In this document: positions 1 through 7,895 of the stretch, in pieces
How positions within the stretch are numbered: position 1 is the stretch's first letter
Layout of the letters: every line of letters starts with the position of its first letter
Source of the DNA: Candidatus Hydrogenedentota bacterium
GTDB lineage: Bacteria; Hydrogenedentota; Hydrogenedentia; Hydrogenedentales; JAEUWI01
Reading direction: 5' to 3'
DNA: 64,000 bases
NCBI GenBank assembly: GCA_019637335.1
Contig: JAHBVV010000001.1
Location: forward strand, 813,440 to 877,439
Notes under the pieces: generated by a model
What the model was told of the DNA's origin: nothing
Databases searched by the model: none
The model's input: the letters and a program-made list of their open reading frames with translations, nothing else
Program-made: the position numbers and the translations under genes

Positions 1-175
1 CGATCGCGCGGCCTGGAACAGCGGCGCCGCCGGTTCGTCGTGGGCGGGTCCGGCCTGGCGCGCACCCCATTCGGTCGTAAGAACACACGGTTTACCCCAG
101 CGGCGGGCAAACGGTCCCTCCTATCCCGGAATTTCGTGGGAGCGGCCCGCCCCCGTGACACAGGAGTTCGCAAGC
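1..175. other. upstream region of the SUF operon
   Basis: No supported gene. An open frame crosses this stretch but shows no recognisable protein. The only clear signal is a ribosome binding site, CAGGAG, about ten bases before the chosen sufB start at 176. No convincing promoter or IscR/SufR-like operator was identified, so regulation of the operon cannot be read from this window. Confidence 0.4.
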
Positions 176-1672
176 ATGGCTTCCAAAGCAGGAAACCTGG
201 AAACAGCCCAGTACACGGGCACCCGCGTGGAACAGAGCAACAAGCGCGCGGCCGAGGCTGCGCAGCGCGAGTACAAGTATGGCTGGACCTCGGACATCGA
301 GTCGGAAACGATCCCGGTTGGCCTGAATGAAGACGTCATCCGGCTTATTTCCGCCAAGAAGAACGAGCCCGATTGGATGCTCGAGTGGCGCCTGAAGTCG
401 TACCAGGCCTGGCAGCGATTCGACGAGGAACCCACCTGGGCGAAGGTCAGGTACCAGAAGCCGGATTTCCAGGCAATCAGCTATTATTCCGCGCCCAAAG
501 AGAAAAAGAAGCTCAACAGCCTTGACGAGGTGGATCCTGAGCTGCTGGCAACCTTTGACAAGCTCGGCATCCCCCTCCATGAGCAGAAGCGCCTCAGCGG
601 CGTGGCGGTGGACGCCGTGTTTGACAGCGTCTCCGTCGTCACGACGCACAAGGATATTCTGGCCAAGCGCGGCATTATCTTCTGCAGCATTTCGGAGGCG
701 CTGCGCGATCACCCGGAGTTGGTGCGGAAGTATATCGGCTCCGTGGTGCCCCAGGGCGACAATTTCTACGCCGCGCTGAACTCCGCCGTCTTCAGCGATG
801 GTTCCTTCGTCTATATCCCGCCGAACACCAAGTGCCCGATGGACCTGTCCACGTATTTCCGGATCAACCAGGAAAACACCGGCCAGTTCGAGCGCACGCT
901 CATCGTGGCGGATGAAGGCAGTCAGGTCAATTACCTCGAAGGCTGCACGGCCCCGATGCGGGACGAGAACCAGCTCCACGCCGCGGTTGTGGAGATTGTG
1001 GCGCTGCCGGGCGCGACTGTGCGCTATTCCACGGTGCAAAACTGGTACGCCGGCGACGAGGAGGGCAAGGGCGGCATTTACAACTTCGTGACCAAGCGCG
1101 GCCGGGCCGAGGAAAACGCGCGCATTTCGTGGACCCAGGTCGAAACCGGCTCCGCCATCACGTGGAAGTACCCAAGCTGCATCCTGAAAGGCGACAACTC
1201 GGTCGGCGAGTTCTACTCGGTGGCCCTGACAAACAACCACCAGCAGGCCGACACCGGCACGAAGATGATCCACCTGGGCAAGAACACGCGCAGCACGATT
1301 ATCTCGAAGACGATATCCTGCGGGAAGAGCGACAACAGCTACCGCGGGCTCGTGCAGGTGATGCCGAAGGCCAGCAATGTCCGCAGCTATACGCAGTGCG
1401 ATTCGCTGCTGATCGGCAACCAGTGCGGTGCGCACACGTTCCCGTATATCAGCGTTCGCAACAAGAGCGCCTCCGTGGAGCACGAAGCCTCCACGTCGAA
1501 AATCAGTGAAGACCAGTTGTTCTATTGTCAGTCGCGGGGCATCGGCCCGGAGGACGCCATCTCCATGGTCGTCAACGGCTTCTGCAAGGAAGTCTTCGAT
1601 CACCTGCCCATGGAATTCGCCGTGGAAGCGTCAAACCTGTTGAGCCTGAGCCTCGAAGGGAGTGTTGGATAA
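176..1672 (+). CDS. sufB: Fe-S cluster assembly scaffold subunit SufB
   Basis: Core subunit of the cytoplasmic SufBCD scaffold that builds iron-sulfur clusters. The 498-residue product matches the usual SufB length and carries the SufB/SufD core, including [15 protein letters not shown] and the TQCDSLLIG stretch that holds the cysteine thought to accept sulfur. I chose ATG at 176 because CAGGAG lies about ten bases upstream. An in-frame GTG at 155 would add seven residues and overlaps the ribosome binding site. It is the first gene of sufB-C-D-S-U, with the stop two bases before the sufC ATG. Family assignment is secure. The exact residue roles are from knowledge of the E. coli complex. Confidence 0.97.
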   Translation: MASKAGNLETAQYTGTRVEQSNKRAAEAAQREYKYGWTSDIESETIPVGLNEDVIRLISAKKNEPDWMLEWRLKSYQAWQRFDEEPTWAKVRYQKPDFQAISYYSAPKEKKKLNSLDEVDPELLATFDKLGIPLHEQKRLSGVAVDAVFDSVSVVTTHKDILAKRGIIFCSISEALRDHPELVRKYIGSVVPQGDNFYAALNSAVFSDGSFVYIPPNTKCPMDLSTYFRINQENTGQFERTLIVADEGSQVNYLEGCTAPMRDENQLHAAVVEIVALPGATVRYSTVQNWYAGDEEGKGGIYNFVTKRGRAEENARISWTQVETGSAITWKYPSCILKGDNSVGEFYSVALTNNHQQADTGTKMIHLGKNTRSTIISKTISCGKSDNSYRGLVQVMPKASNVRSYTQCDSLLIGNQCGAHTFPYISVRNKSASVEHEASTSKISEDQLFYCQSRGIGPEDAISMVVNGFCKEVFDHLPMEFAVEASNLLSLSLEGSVG

Positions 1673-1673
1673 C

Positions 1674-2441
1674 ATGCTCGAAGTAAAGAACCTGAAAGCG
1701 TCCGTGGACGGCAACCAGATCCTCAACGGCATCGACCTGACCGTGAATCCCGGCGAAGTGCACGCGATTATGGGCCCGAACGGGTCCGGCAAGAGCACCT
1801 TCGCGCAGGTCCTCGCCGGCCACCAGGCGTACGATGTGAATGAAGAGGATAGCAGCGTCAGCTTCCTCGGGCAGGATCTGCTCGAAATGCCCGCCGAAGA
1901 GCGCGCGCGCCTGGGCCTGTTCCTGGCCTTCCAGTACCCCGTCGAGATCCCCGGCATCACGAACAGTTACTTCCTGCGCGCGGCCGTAAACGAGATCCGC
2001 ACCAGCCGCGGCCTCGAAGATCTGGACGCGATGGATTTCGCCGAGTTGCTCAAGGAGAAGATGGAGCTGATCAATGTCGATCCGAGCTTTGCGGAGCGCT
2101 TTGTCAATTTCGGCTTCTCTGGCGGTGAAAAGAAGCGCAACGAGATCCTGCAGCTGGCGGTCATGGAACCGCGCCTCGCGATCCTCGACGAGACCGACTC
2201 CGGCCTGGATATCGACGCGCTGCGCGTGGTCTCCGAGGGCGTGAACAGACTCCGGACCCCAAACCGCGCGTTTATTGTGGTGACGCACTACCAGCGCCTC
2301 CTGCAGCACATCGTGCCCGACTTCGTTCACGTGCTGCACAAGGGCCGTATCGTGAAATCCGGCGGCAAGGAACTTGCACTGGAGCTGGAAGACAAAGGCT
2401 ATGACTGGCTCCGCGATGAGCAGGAAGCCCTCACCGCCTGA
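1674..2441 (+). CDS. sufC: Fe-S assembly ATPase SufC
   Basis: ABC-type ATPase of the SufBCD complex; it drives scaffold rearrangement and is not a transporter component. The 255-residue protein has a Walker A GPNGSGKST at about residues 34-42, the SufC-type signature FSGGEKKR and a Walker B ending in LDETDSGLD. The ATG at 1674 follows the sufB stop after a single base. A GTG at 1662 inside sufB is in frame but has no better ribosome binding site. The purine run GAAGGGAG just before it serves the ATG. It is probably translationally coupled to sufB. Confidence 0.97.
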   Translation: MLEVKNLKASVDGNQILNGIDLTVNPGEVHAIMGPNGSGKSTFAQVLAGHQAYDVNEEDSSVSFLGQDLLEMPAEERARLGLFLAFQYPVEIPGITNSYFLRAAVNEIRTSRGLEDLDAMDFAELLKEKMELINVDPSFAERFVNFGFSGGEKKRNEILQLAVMEPRLAILDETDSGLDIDALRVVSEGVNRLRTPNRAFIVVTHYQRLLQHIVPDFVHVLHKGRIVKSGGKELALELEDKGYDWLRDEQEALTA

Positions 2442-2463
2442 TCGGGGCGCACGGAGCACACGC

Positions 2464-3783
2464 ATGTCAGAAGCAACCCTGAAAACACCACACGATCAGT
2501 ATCTGGACGACATGGCGCGCGAGCGCCCGAATGGCCAGCCGGACTGGTTCAAGGCCATCCGCCAGGCCGGTCGCGAAGCGTTTGAGTCGAGCGTGTTTCC
2601 CCATACCAAAATGGAGGAATGGCGCCACACGAACATCAGCGCCATTACCGGCGCCCACTATACGCCGGCCGATCCGCGTGCGGCGGCCCCGGTGTCCGCG
2701 GCCGACATCTCCGGTGTCAGCTTCGCGGCGGAGGGCTACCACGAGCTCGTGTTTGTGGACGGATTCTACCGCCCGGAGCTCTCGAATACGGGCGCCCTTC
2801 CCGAGGGGATGGTGCTCGGCGGCATTCGCGATCATCTGGAGAACGAGGTCCTCCGGGCGCACCTGAACCAGCACGCGGAAAACCGGAGCGCCTACACCGC
2901 GCTGAACACCGCGTTTCTGCAGGACGGCGCCCTGGTGTACGTGCCGGCGAAAGCTGTGCTGGAGGCGCCCGTCCACCTGCTGTTTCTTCGCACGGGCGCC
3001 GGCGCCGGCGCGGCGGCACACATTCGCACGCTGATCGCCCTGGGCCAGAGCAGCGAGGTAACGGTCATCACGAGTTACGCCAGTCTCGACGACACGGCGG
3101 ACTACCTCGGCAATGTCGTCGAAGAAATCGCGCTGGCGCCCAACGCGTCGCTCAAGTACTACAAGGTGGTGCGCGAAGGCGCGGCGGGCAACCACCTGGC
3201 CACGACCGAAGTAAGCCAGGAGCGCGACAGCCGCTTTCTCTCCCTCGTGCTCAGCGAGGAAGGGCGCATCGTGCGGAACCAGCAGTGCATCAAGCTTGCG
3301 GAGCCGGGCGCGGAGTGCGCGCTGCACGGCCTGTACCTGAATGACGGCGACCGCCTGATTGACAACGCGATCAACATCCACCATGCCGCGCCGAACTGCA
3401 ACAGCCGCATCGCCTACAAGGGCATTCTGGACGGCAAGAGCAAGTCCGTTTTCACGGGAAAGGTGAACGTGGACCGCATCGCGCAGCAGACGGATTCCGA
3501 CCAGCTCAGCAACAACCTGCTCCTGTCCGACAGCGCCACGATCGACACGAAGCCGCAGCTGGAAATTTACGCCGACGACGTGAAATGCACGCACGGCGCG
3601 ACGGTGGGCGCGCACCCCGACCCGATCATCTTTTACTTCCGCAGCCGCGGTATTGACGAGGCGACGGCGCGCGGCATGCTGACCTACGGCTTTGCAGACG
3701 AAATCATCAGCGAGATCGGGCCCGAGGCCCTCCGCGCGCGCCAGGAAGAGTACGTTTTCAAGAAGTACAGCCCGAAACAATAG
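2464..3783 (+). CDS. sufD: Fe-S assembly scaffold subunit SufD
   Basis: Partner of SufB in the SufBCD scaffold. The 439-residue product has the SufD C-terminal region with FYFRSRGIDEATARGM followed by YGFADEII, which mirrors the [17 protein letters not shown] segment of SufB. A longer reading frame extends back into sufC (to 2374), but that extension is simply the sufC 3' end read in another frame. I therefore start at ATG 2464, preceded by an ACGGAG-type ribosome binding site. It sits 22 bases after sufC and 8 bases before sufS. Confidence 0.95.
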   Translation: MSEATLKTPHDQYLDDMARERPNGQPDWFKAIRQAGREAFESSVFPHTKMEEWRHTNISAITGAHYTPADPRAAAPVSAADISGVSFAAEGYHELVFVDGFYRPELSNTGALPEGMVLGGIRDHLENEVLRAHLNQHAENRSAYTALNTAFLQDGALVYVPAKAVLEAPVHLLFLRTGAGAGAAAHIRTLIALGQSSEVTVITSYASLDDTADYLGNVVEEIALAPNASLKYYKVVREGAAGNHLATTEVSQERDSRFLSLVLSEEGRIVRNQQCIKLAEPGAECALHGLYLNDGDRLIDNAINIHHAAPNCNSRIAYKGILDGKSKSVFTGKVNVDRIAQQTDSDQLSNNLLLSDSATIDTKPQLEIYADDVKCTHGATVGAHPDPIIFYFRSRGIDEATARGMLTYGFADEIISEIGPEALRARQEEYVFKKYSPKQ

Positions 3784-3791
3784 GAGCGCCC

Positions 3792-5063
3792 ATGGCTTCT
3801 CCCGCTGAAAAAATTACCACGGACCGCCTGGAAGAACTTGCGCGGCGCATCGATGTGGACAGGATCCGCGCCGATTTCCCGATCCTGGGTATCGAGCGGG
3901 GCGGCCGCCCGCTGGTCTATCTCGACAACGCCGCGACGTCGCAGACGCCCCGCCAGGTGGTGGAGGCGATCGAGGACTACTACTACACGAAGAATGCGAA
4001 CGTGCACCGGGGCGTGCACCACCTCAGCCAGGTGGCCACGGAGGCCTACGAGCTGGCGCGCAAGAAGATCGCGCGCTTCCTGGGGACGCACGTCACCTGC
4101 GAGCTGGTTTTCACGCGCGGGACGACGGAAGCCATTAACCTGGTGGCGCACACCTACGGCCGGCGGCATATCGGCGCGGGCGACGAAATTCTCATTACGC
4201 ACATGGAGCACCATTCGAACATCGTGCCGTGGCAGATGCTCTGCCAGGAGACCGGCGCGGTGCTCCGCGTGGTCCCGATCAACGACGACGGCGAGATGAT
4301 CATGGAGGAGTTCGACCGGCTCCTCACGGAAAAGACGAAACTGGTCTCCGTGGTGCATGTCTCCAATGCGCTCGGCACGGTCAACCCGGTGGAGGAGATC
4401 ATCGAGAAGGCCCACGCGATGGGGGTTCCGGTGCTGCTGGACGGGGCGCAGAGCACGCCGCACATGGCGATCAACGTGGCGAAGCTCAATGTCGATTTCT
4501 TCGCCTGCTCGGCGCACAAAATGTACGGGCCGACGGGCATGGGCGTGCTGTACGCCAAGGCCGCGCTCCTGGAGTCGATGCCCCCGTTCCACGGCGGCGG
4601 GGACATGATCCTGTCCGTCAGCTTCGACAAGACGACCTATAACCACCTGCCCTACAAGTTCGAGGCGGGCACGCCCCACATCGAGGGCGCAATCGCCATG
4701 GGCGCGGCGGTGGATTATCTCAACGCGATCGGCATGGACAACGTCGCCGCGTACGAGGCGGCGCTGCTGGAGTACGCGACGCGAACCATCGGCGAGATAG
4801 ACGGCGTCAACCTCATCGGCACGGCGCAACACAAGGCCGGCGTGCTTTCCTTCACGATGGACTGCGCCCACCCCCACGATATCGGCCAGATCCTCGATGA
4901 TCGCGGCGTCGCCATCCGCGCGGGCCACCATTGCGCGCAGCCCGTCATGCAGCGGTACGGCGTCGCGGCTACCGCCCGGGCCTCCCTGGCGGTGTACAAT
5001 ACCCGCGAAGATATTGACGCCCTGGCCGCCGCCATTGACGAAGTAAAGAGAGTTTTCGCCTGA
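3792..5063 (+). CDS. sufS: SufS-type cysteine desulfurase
   Basis: Group II PLP-dependent cysteine desulfurase that takes sulfur from cysteine and hands it to SufU. The 423-residue protein has the PLP lysine in SAHKMYGPTG (K243) and the catalytic cysteine in RAGHHCAQPVMQRYG (C381). The HHCAQP context is typical of SufS and differs from IscS. Its TGA stop overlaps the sufU ATG by one base (TGATG), a classic coupling arrangement. Confidence 0.97.
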   Translation: MASPAEKITTDRLEELARRIDVDRIRADFPILGIERGGRPLVYLDNAATSQTPRQVVEAIEDYYYTKNANVHRGVHHLSQVATEAYELARKKIARFLGTHVTCELVFTRGTTEAINLVAHTYGRRHIGAGDEILITHMEHHSNIVPWQMLCQETGAVLRVVPINDDGEMIMEEFDRLLTEKTKLVSVVHVSNALGTVNPVEEIIEKAHAMGVPVLLDGAQSTPHMAINVAKLNVDFFACSAHKMYGPTGMGVLYAKAALLESMPPFHGGGDMILSVSFDKTTYNHLPYKFEAGTPHIEGAIAMGAAVDYLNAIGMDNVAAYEAALLEYATRTIGEIDGVNLIGTAQHKAGVLSFTMDCAHPHDIGQILDDRGVAIRAGHHCAQPVMQRYGVAATARASLAVYNTREDIDALAAAIDEVKRVFA

Positions 5064-5521
5064 TGTCGAGTTCCCGCGCGCTGTACGAACAGGTTATTCT
5101 GGACCACAATAGAAACCCCCGCAACTTCGGGAAGCTCCCCGAAGCCAGCAAGAGCGTCGAGGGGTTTAACCCGCTCTGCGGCGATCATTTCACCGTGCAC
5201 GTGAAAATGGACGGCGACGTGATCAGCGCTATCACGTTCGAAGGTTCGGGCTGCGCCATCTCGAAGTCTTCCGCATCCGTCATGACGACGGTGCTGAAGG
5301 GGAAGACGCGGGCGGAGGCGGACGACCTGTTCAACCACTTTCACAGCATGATCACGGGCAATCCCGACGCGCCGATAGACGAGGCGGCCCTGGGCAAGCT
5401 GAAGGTCTTCTCCGGCGTGCGCGAATTCCCGGTCCGGATTAAGTGTGCGACGCTGGCCTGGCACGCGGTGCATTCGGCGATCGCCGGCGACGCGGAAACG
5501 GTTACCACCGAAGAGAATTGA
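5063..5521 (+). CDS. sufU: Fe-S assembly sulfurtransferase SufU
   Basis: Zinc-dependent sulfur acceptor that works with SufS. The 152-residue protein has the three conserved cysteines in NPLCGDHFTVH (C39), GSGCAISKSSASVM (C64) and RIKCATLAW (C128). It also has the extra segment between the second and third cysteines that separates SufU from IscU. The start is fixed by the TGATG overlap with sufS. It is the last gene of the SUF operon. nadA follows after about 240 bases with its own promoter-like sequence. Confidence 0.95.
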   Translation: MSSSRALYEQVILDHNRNPRNFGKLPEASKSVEGFNPLCGDHFTVHVKMDGDVISAITFEGSGCAISKSSASVMTTVLKGKTRAEADDLFNHFHSMITGNPDAPIDEAALGKLKVFSGVREFPVRIKCATLAWHAVHSAIAGDAETVTTEEN

Positions 5522-5530
5522 CGGGCGCGT

Positions 5531-5560
5531 TTGTACTTCACCGGGGGCTTGTGCTACCAT
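5531..5560 (+). promoter_or_regulatory. candidate nadA promoter
   Basis: TTGTAC (5531-5536), 18 bases, then TACCAT (5555-5560), in the 241-base gap between sufU and nadA. The match to a sigma-70 promoter is moderate. The gap itself suggests nadA is not simply the sixth gene of the SUF transcript. Confidence 0.4.
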
Positions 5561-5762
5561 CCACAGCTACATTGGCCGCCCTGTAACCGGTCCCCAACGG
5601 TTGGCTGGCCTGTTCGGGAGGCTCCTCGATTATCTGGCCTGAATGGGAAGAAACACCCGGCAGCCCGGGGTTGTGGCCAGCACCAGCATTGATCGATGGC
5701 GCCCCGAAGCCATCCCGGGCGCACCCTACACCGGGCGCGCCCGAAGCGAGGTACGACCAGAC

Positions 5763-6836
5763 ATGACCCACGCGAACACGCTCGAATACGGCGCCTCCCT
5801 CGACGAACTCCGGAAGCGGCTGCACGAAAAGCTGCACAAGGTGATGCCGGAGTTCGAAATCGACCTGAAGGCCGGTATCGCCCACCAGATCAATCTCCTC
5901 AAGAAGGAGATGAACGCGGTCATCCTCGGGCACAACTACATGGAGCCGGCGCTCTACCACTCCGTGCCGGACTATGTCGGCGACTCGCTCCATCTTTCCG
6001 CCGTCTCCGCGAAAACCAGCGCGGATATCATCGTCTTTTGCGGCGTCTGGTTCATGGGCGAGACCGCCAAGGTGCTCAACCCCGAGAAAACGGTCCTCGT
6101 CCCCTCCGACAAGGCCGGCTGCTCCCTCGCCGCGGGCATCAAGGCCAGCGATGTCCGCGCGCTCAAGGCCAAATACCCCGGCGCGCCCGTGGTCAGCTAT
6201 GTGAACACGTACGCCGACGTGAAGGCCGAATCGGACTACTGCTGCACCTCAGGCAACGCCGCCCAGGTGCTGCGCCACCTGGCCGATAAGGGCCACCAGC
6301 GGATCATCTTCCTGCCGGACGAGTTTCTCGCGCGGAATTCCGCCGCGGAAACCGGCCTGGCCTATGCCCCCGCCCTGGACGATGCCCAGGTCGCCGCGCT
6401 GCCAACGGACCGGCCCGCCGTCCTCGGCTGGAACGTCCGCTGCGAGGTCCACGAGCTCTTCACGCCGCAGGATGTGGACAACATCCGCCGCCAGTTCCCC
6501 GACGCCGCCATCCTGGCCCACCCCGAGTGCAGCCCCGAAGTCATCGCCAAGTCCGATGTCTCCGGCAGCACCAAGGCCATGGTCGATTATATTGAACAGG
6601 TCGACGCGCCGCAGTACGCCCTCCTCACCGAATGCAGCATGGGCGACAACATGGCGGGCCAGTTCCCCCACCGCGAGATGATCCGCAGCTGCAACCTCCG
6701 CTGCCAGCACATGAACCAGATCACGCTGGAGGACACGCTGGCGGCGCTGCAGAAAATCCAGTACAAGGTCGAGCTCGACGGCGCCATCATCCAGGCGGCG
6801 AAGAAGCCCATTGATCGGATGCTAGAGATACGGTAG
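5763..6836 (+). CDS. nadA: quinolinate synthase NadA
   Basis: Condenses iminoaspartate with dihydroxyacetone phosphate to quinolinate in NAD synthesis, using a [4Fe-4S] cluster. The 357-residue protein has the family hallmark VILGHNYM near the N-terminus and the cysteine-bearing segments CGVWFMGETAKVL, DYCCTSGNA, HPECSPEV and TECSMGDN. The frame is open further upstream (to 5643), but that stretch has no NadA-like sequence. ATG 5763 follows a GCGAGG ribosome binding site. An oxygen-sensitive cluster enzyme next to a SUF operon makes functional sense, although co-regulation is inference. Confidence 0.96.
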   Translation: MTHANTLEYGASLDELRKRLHEKLHKVMPEFEIDLKAGIAHQINLLKKEMNAVILGHNYMEPALYHSVPDYVGDSLHLSAVSAKTSADIIVFCGVWFMGETAKVLNPEKTVLVPSDKAGCSLAAGIKASDVRALKAKYPGAPVVSYVNTYADVKAESDYCCTSGNAAQVLRHLADKGHQRIIFLPDEFLARNSAAETGLAYAPALDDAQVAALPTDRPAVLGWNVRCEVHELFTPQDVDNIRRQFPDAAILAHPECSPEVIAKSDVSGSTKAMVDYIEQVDAPQYALLTECSMGDNMAGQFPHREMIRSCNLRCQHMNQITLEDTLAALQKIQYKVELDGAIIQAAKKPIDRMLEIR

Positions 6837-6859
6837 GGAAGACGACACACAAGACACCG

Positions 6860-6893
6860 CGCGCCCGAGGCTACAACCCCGGGCGCGTTTTTT
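6860..6893 (+). terminator. Rho-independent terminator after nadA
   Basis: Inverted repeat CGCGCCCG (6860-6867) and CGGGCGCG (6880-6887) with a 12-base loop, followed at once by six T residues. It lies 24 bases after the nadA stop and faces the convergent toxin module. Confidence 0.9.
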
Positions 6894-6928
6894 CTAATCG
6901 AAGATTCGACCCGGAACTCCCCCCTCGC

Positions 6929-7162
6929 CTATCGCTTGAAATCTTCCGGCTCCAGCGGAGGCACGACATTAGGCGCATCAGGGTATTTCCGCTTACGCTC
7001 CTCCTGCCTCTGCATGACATCGCGAAGCATGGCCTCAAGATCGCCGCCAAATGATTCCAGGATTTCCTGGCGTGCCCGGCGAACATCCGCCACAATCGGA
7101 TCGTCAAAGAGAGGTATACTCTCCGAAGAGTTCATAGGGTGTGCAGATGATGGGGAGTTCAT
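6929..7162 (-). CDS. small partner protein downstream of PIN toxin
   Basis: A 77-residue charged protein with no membrane segment. Its middle part, DPIVADVRRARQEIL then GGDLEAMLRDVMQRQEE, resembles short proteins often encoded beside PIN-domain genes. The ATG at 7162 is supported by GGAGGAA six bases upstream, inside the toxin gene. It overlaps the toxin 3' end by 59 bases, so the two are co-transcribed. A later ATG at 7135 lacks a ribosome binding site. It could be the antitoxin, placed after the toxin, which is the less usual order. I cannot assign a DNA-binding fold from sequence alone. Confidence 0.75.
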   Translation of the reverse strand: MNSPSSAHPMNSSESIPLFDDPIVADVRRARQEILESFGGDLEAMLRDVMQRQEERKRKYPDAPNVVPPLEPEDFKR

Positions 7163-7595
7163 AGCCTTCCTCCAAAACCAATTCCGCCAGGCGGCGCAAG
7201 ATTATCGCGTTTGCGATATGCCGGCAGTTCCACGTTGCCAAGTATTCCATTCCATGCCGCGTAGCGATTGCGACATGGGCGGCATCGGTTTCCGCCTTCT
7301 TCGGAATTATACCACTTTTCAAAATATGCTTGGAGAGCTGGATCGATTCCTCATCGAATTGGAGCAATCCCATCCCCGCCATGATCGCCAGCCGCCGGCG
7401 GGCGGCGTCCGGATGTCCTCGGGCTGCCTCGTCGACAACCGGTTGGGAGACAAAAAGCCGATAGTCGTCGCGCCGTTGGTCCCACCACTGCCACGTCAAC
7501 TGCTGATGCCCCGCCACGACGAGATCGTTCGACGGGCGCGCCGCCAGATAACTGATCACGCTCGTTTCGATATATACGGATGGAAGTTCTGTCAT
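7104..7595 (-). CDS. PIN-domain (VapC-like) toxin
   Basis: A 163-residue protein of the PIN-like nuclease superfamily, expected to cleave RNA with bound metal. It opens with YIETSVISYLAARPS, where the acidic residue near the N-terminus starts the PIN active site. Further acidic residues lie in SQPVVDEA and in KKAETDAAHVAIA. It ends in an ICTPYEL segment. GAGGA lies eight bases before the ATG. The following small gene overlaps its 3' end. It lies convergent to nadA and shares an intergenic region with the CRISPR tracrRNA. Whether the pair is a working toxin-antitoxin system is inference. Confidence 0.85.
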   Translation of the reverse strand: MTELPSVYIETSVISYLAARPSNDLVVAGHQQLTWQWWDQRRDDYRLFVSQPVVDEAARGHPDAARRRLAIMAGMGLLQFDEESIQLSKHILKSGIIPKKAETDAAHVAIATRHGMEYLATWNCRHIANAIILRRLAELVLEEGYELPIICTPYELFGEYTSL

Positions 7596-7624
7596 TCGAC
7601 AGTCCTCAAATTTGCGACACGGAC

Positions 7625-7653
7625 AGTCTAGTCGCTCACCCTGCTGGGGTCAA
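7625..7653 (-). promoter_or_regulatory. promoter of the PIN toxin pair
   Basis: On the minus strand TTGACC (7653-7648), 17 bases, then TAGACT (7630-7625). It lies about 30 bases upstream of the toxin ATG. Both spacing and boxes are close to the sigma-70 consensus. Confidence 0.6.
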
Positions 7654-7713
7654 TCCCCGGGAACCGCGCGGTTTGGATGCCGGGGCCGCGATTTTTTTCA
7701 GGGGGGATCCCAC

Positions 7714-7741
7714 AAAAAAAGAGCGCCCCGCAGGGAGGCGC
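7714..7741 (-). terminator. tracrRNA terminator
   Basis: On the minus strand a GCGCC/GGCGC stem, extended to about seven pairs with a G-U pair, closes a five-base loop (7741-7723). A two-base step and seven U residues follow (7720-7714). It also shields the PIN toxin promoter from tracrRNA read-through. Confidence 0.9.
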
Positions 7742-7792
7742 CGCTACATGTCCCATGGGACAGTGGGTTCGGAGTGTTCTCCTTACTATGAA

Positions 7793-7821
7793 TTGTCAGG
7801 GAACCACCGATCAGGTATACT
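7793..7821 (+). promoter_or_regulatory. cas9: repeat-derived promoter of cas9
   Basis: TTGTCA (7793-7798), 17 bases, TATACT (7816-7821). It lies entirely inside the tracrRNA anti-repeat, read on the opposite strand. The CRISPR repeat carries the matching TTGTGG-N16-TATACT. The one extra base in the anti-repeat changes spacing from 16 to 17 and the -35 box to TTGTCA, so it should be the stronger version. The transcript would start near 7828, about 68 bases before the cas9 ATG. Confidence 0.75.
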
Positions 7822-7827
7822 GAACGG

Positions 7828-7857
7828 AGTATACGGCAGTACCAGCCACTTTGTCAA
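7828..7857 (-). promoter_or_regulatory. tracrRNA promoter
   Basis: On the minus strand a perfect TTGACA (7857-7852), 18 bases, TATACT (7833-7828). The predicted start, about seven bases on, falls at 7821, which is exactly the first base of the anti-repeat. Its -10 box lies in the early transcribed region of cas9 and forms an inverted repeat with the cas9 -10 box. Confidence 0.85.
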
Positions 7858-7895
7858 TCGAAAAAATGGGAACAAACCAAGCAGGGGGCACCCCC

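Larger units (their letters stand above)
7714..7821 (-). ncRNA. tracrRNA of the type II-C CRISPR system
   Basis: The first 37 bases (7821 down to 7785) form an anti-repeat that pairs with all 36 positions of the CRISPR repeat: 29 Watson-Crick pairs, 5 G-U wobbles, 2 U-U mismatches and one bulged G. The tail then folds as a short nexus hairpin GGAG-AACA-CUCC (7782-7771), a palindromic hairpin UGUCCC-GGGACA (7762-7749) and a terminator stem (7741-7723) with seven U residues (7720-7714). Anti-repeat, nexus and terminator are the standard type II tracrRNA layout. The predicted RNA is about 108 nt. A near-consensus promoter places its start at the first anti-repeat base. It is divergent from cas9. 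Confidence 0.93.

Noticed and set aside
7653-7694. GC-rich inverted segments between tracrRNA and the PIN gene as a riboswitch
   Set aside because: Only short palindromes such as CCGCGCGG are seen. They are explained by GC richness and the nearby promoter; no conserved riboswitch core is present.
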